A stretch of DNA of 6,325 bases from Candidatus Nomurabacteria bacterium RIFCSPHIGHO2_01_FULL_39_10. Its GTDB lineage: Bacteria > Patescibacteriota > Minisyncoccia > Phycocordibacterales > UBA9973. The stretch is taken from assembly GCA_001786805.1 (NCBI GenBank), contig MFTJ01000042.1, forward strand, positions 1 through 6,325, in the 5' to 3' direction. The translations under genes and the position numbers were made by a program. Numbering within the stretch: the first letter of the stretch is position 1; the number at the start of each line of letters is the position of its first letter. A model generated the notes under the pieces. The model was not told the DNA's origin and did not search any database. It worked only from the letters and a program-made list of their open reading frames with translations. Below, one piece after another: positions 5,741-6,325 of this stretch.

Positions 5741-6271
5741 CTAAATATTCCCAACGTATTTAATCACCACTCGGCGAGTCGGTCCGAAACCTACCGACTC
5801 TGTTTTTAAATCAGTCGCATTGGATAAAAATTCGTGTACAATTCTGCGTTCAAAAGCCGACATCGGGTCAACTTCTATGCTTGATTTGAAATATCTAGCT
5901 CTTTCTCCCATCATGTGGGCCACAGCGCGGACATTTTCCACGCGTTTTTTTTGAAAACCATTGATGTCTATTAGGATTGCATTTTCTTCCCCCCCCTCCT
6001 TTTTTAAGGAGAGGGCTGGTCCGCCCGCCATCGCTTCGCTCAGGCGAAAGCGGGCGGGGGTGAGGTTCTTCCCTTCAACTATCCTGCGTACAAGATGATT
6101 TAGGGCATAAAGCGCTTCTCCATCATGCCCTACGAAAAAATGCGGTTCGTTAACTTCAACTGAAAACCAAGTGTTTGATGGACCATCTTCGGTAATAGCG
6201 ACCCCGGTCGTGACTATCCCGGTTTTTTCAATTAGCTCTTTTATTAAACTTTGTATTTCTTCTTTTTTCAT
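5741..6271 (-). CDS. jag: Jag/KhpB-like RNA-binding protein (KH-R3H) with an internal insertion
   Basis: This 176-residue cytoplasmic protein has a KH domain followed by an R3H domain, the arrangement of Jag (KhpB/EloR), an RNA-binding protein linked to cell-envelope control and usually encoded after yidC. The KH GxxG loop is GHDG at 48-51, followed by helix EALYALNHLVRRIVEGK (52-68). The KH domain resumes with strand AILIDINGFQKKR at 98-110. The R3H signature is R142/R143-IV-H146 within FERRIVHEFL, and the closing motif SVGFGPTRRVVI (159-170) is typical. The N-terminal Jag_N domain of Firmicutes is absent. Residues about 69-96 do not belong to the family and are encoded by a palindromic repeat element, in frame. 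Both RNA-binding motifs remain intact, so the gene is probably functional. The start codon directly abuts the preceding TAA (0-nt gap), implying co-transcription and coupled translation. Confidence 0.92.
   Translation of the reverse strand: MKKEEIQSLIKELIEKTGIVTTGVAITEDGPSNTWFSVEVNEPHFFVGHDGEALYALNHLVRRIVEGKNLTPARFRLSEAMAGGPALSLKKEGGEENAILIDINGFQKKRVENVRAVAHMMGERARYFKSSIEVDPMSAFERRIVHEFLSNATDLKTESVGFGPTRRVVIKYVGNI
5988..6065 (-). repeat. Palindromic repeat element inserted in frame within jag
   Basis: On the minus strand this stretch begins CCTCACCCC (6065 down to 6057), as the intergenic element does. A GC-rich hairpin follows at 6021-6057. Next comes CCCTCTCC, which with CTCCTT/AAGGAG arms (5996-6001 and 6006-6011, TTTT loop on the + strand) forms the core hairpin, and then a G-run. 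The far outer arm is degenerate: GGGGTGAGG of the intergenic copy is replaced by a G-run followed by AAG. The element is translated as about residues 69-95 of Jag without any stop. Boundaries are approximate by a few bases. Confidence 0.8.
6021..6057. repeat. GC-rich hairpin nested in the jag insertion
   Basis: CCGCCCGC (6021-6028) is perfectly complementary to GCGGGCGG (6050-6057). Inside, CTTCGC (6034-6039) can pair with GCGAAA (6044-6049) around a TCAG loop, leaving a 5-nt bulge on one side. In the intergenic copy the equivalent place has only a short GCC-AAA-GGC hairpin, so this side arm is the variable module of the element. It is far more GC-rich than the surrounding genes. Confidence 0.75.
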
Positions 6272-6325
6272 TTATTTCTCGGTAATTAAAACTTTCACTT
6301 CTTCATCTAATTCTTTCTTTTCTGT
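6272..6325 (-). CDS. C-terminal end of the gene upstream of jag, probably yidC (partial)
   Basis: On the minus strand an open frame enters from the right edge and gives 17 codons ending VLITEK before a TAA at 6274-6272, which directly abuts the jag ATG. The tail is highly charged, rich in Glu and Lys, consistent with the cytoplasmic C-terminus of a membrane protein. In most bacteria yidC, the membrane protein insertase gene, lies immediately upstream of jag, so this is the likely identity. The visible residues alone are not diagnostic. Confidence 0.5.
   Translation of the reverse strand, partial: TEKKELDEEVKVLITEK

Larger units (their letters stand above)
5984..6073. repeat. 8-bp direct repeats flanking the jag insertion
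   Basis: TTCTTCCC occurs at 5984-5991 and again at 6066-6073, immediately bracketing the palindromic element; the second copy touches the terminal arm. This has the form of a target-site duplication. The copies are 82 nt apart, which is not a multiple of three, so exact removal of one repeat plus the element would break the jag frame unless a 1-nt change occurred later, for example in the adjacent 8-base homopolymer. The local sequence is purine/pyrimidine-biased, so chance is also possible. Confidence 0.4.

Noticed and set aside
5988..6065. jag disrupted into a pseudogene
   Set aside because: The frame remains open through the insertion, and both the GxxG loop and the R3H signature are intact on either side.
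1..6325. Use of an alternative genetic code (TGA as glycine, as in Gracilibacteria)
   Set aside because: No in-frame TGA is needed in any gene; all stops seen are TAA or TAG. The window neither requires nor fully excludes it.

Overview
The window looks like a chromosomal segment of a Candidate Phyla Radiation (Patescibacteria, probably Parcubacteria-like) bacterium. I infer this from a compact array of type IV secretion/pilus genes of the kind common in those genomes: a free-standing TraC-like domain, a VirB4 ATPase, an exported Ig-like protein, a two-helix pilin and a membrane-anchored beta-propeller. It lies beside a Jag (KH-R3H) gene. The genes are tightly packed, no start has a convincing Shine-Dalgarno sequence, and stops are TAA or TAG only, so the standard bacterial code fits. 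Taxonomy is from memory of gene families, not from a search.

Layout. Positions 1-122 hold the 3' end of an unidentified gene. 131-769 (TraC-like) and 771-2636 (VirB4) form a pair with a 1-nt gap. 2634-2661 is a heptamer tandem repeat that contains the VirB4 stop and runs into the promoter region of the next gene. 2684-3661 (secreted Ig-like repeats), 3663-4325 (pilin) and 4333-5664 (anchored beta-propeller) follow on the + strand. 5665-5725 is a large palindromic repeat in the convergent intergenic gap. 5741-6271 (minus) is jag, and 6272-6325 (minus) is the last 17 codons of an upstream gene, most likely yidC by gene order.

How it works together. VirB4 would power assembly or substrate movement through an envelope-spanning machine, with the TraC-like protein as an accessory domain. 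The pilin would form the fibre or channel. The Ig-like and propeller proteins would be extracytoplasmic structural or adhesive parts. No relaxase, coupling protein or integrase is visible, and the neighbouring genes are core ones, so a fixed cell-surface machine is more likely than a mobile element, although the locus continues past the left edge.

Two observations stand out. First, the jag reading frame contains an in-frame insertion of about 78 nt (5988-6065). It shares its terminal and core modules with the intergenic palindrome only about 260 bp away, and it adds about 26 residues to a loop of the KH domain, reminiscent of Rickettsia palindromic elements. Second, the three surface-component genes each have a -10-like hexamer (TATAAT, TAGAAT, TATAAT) ending exactly 6 nt before the ATG, which predicts leaderless transcripts.
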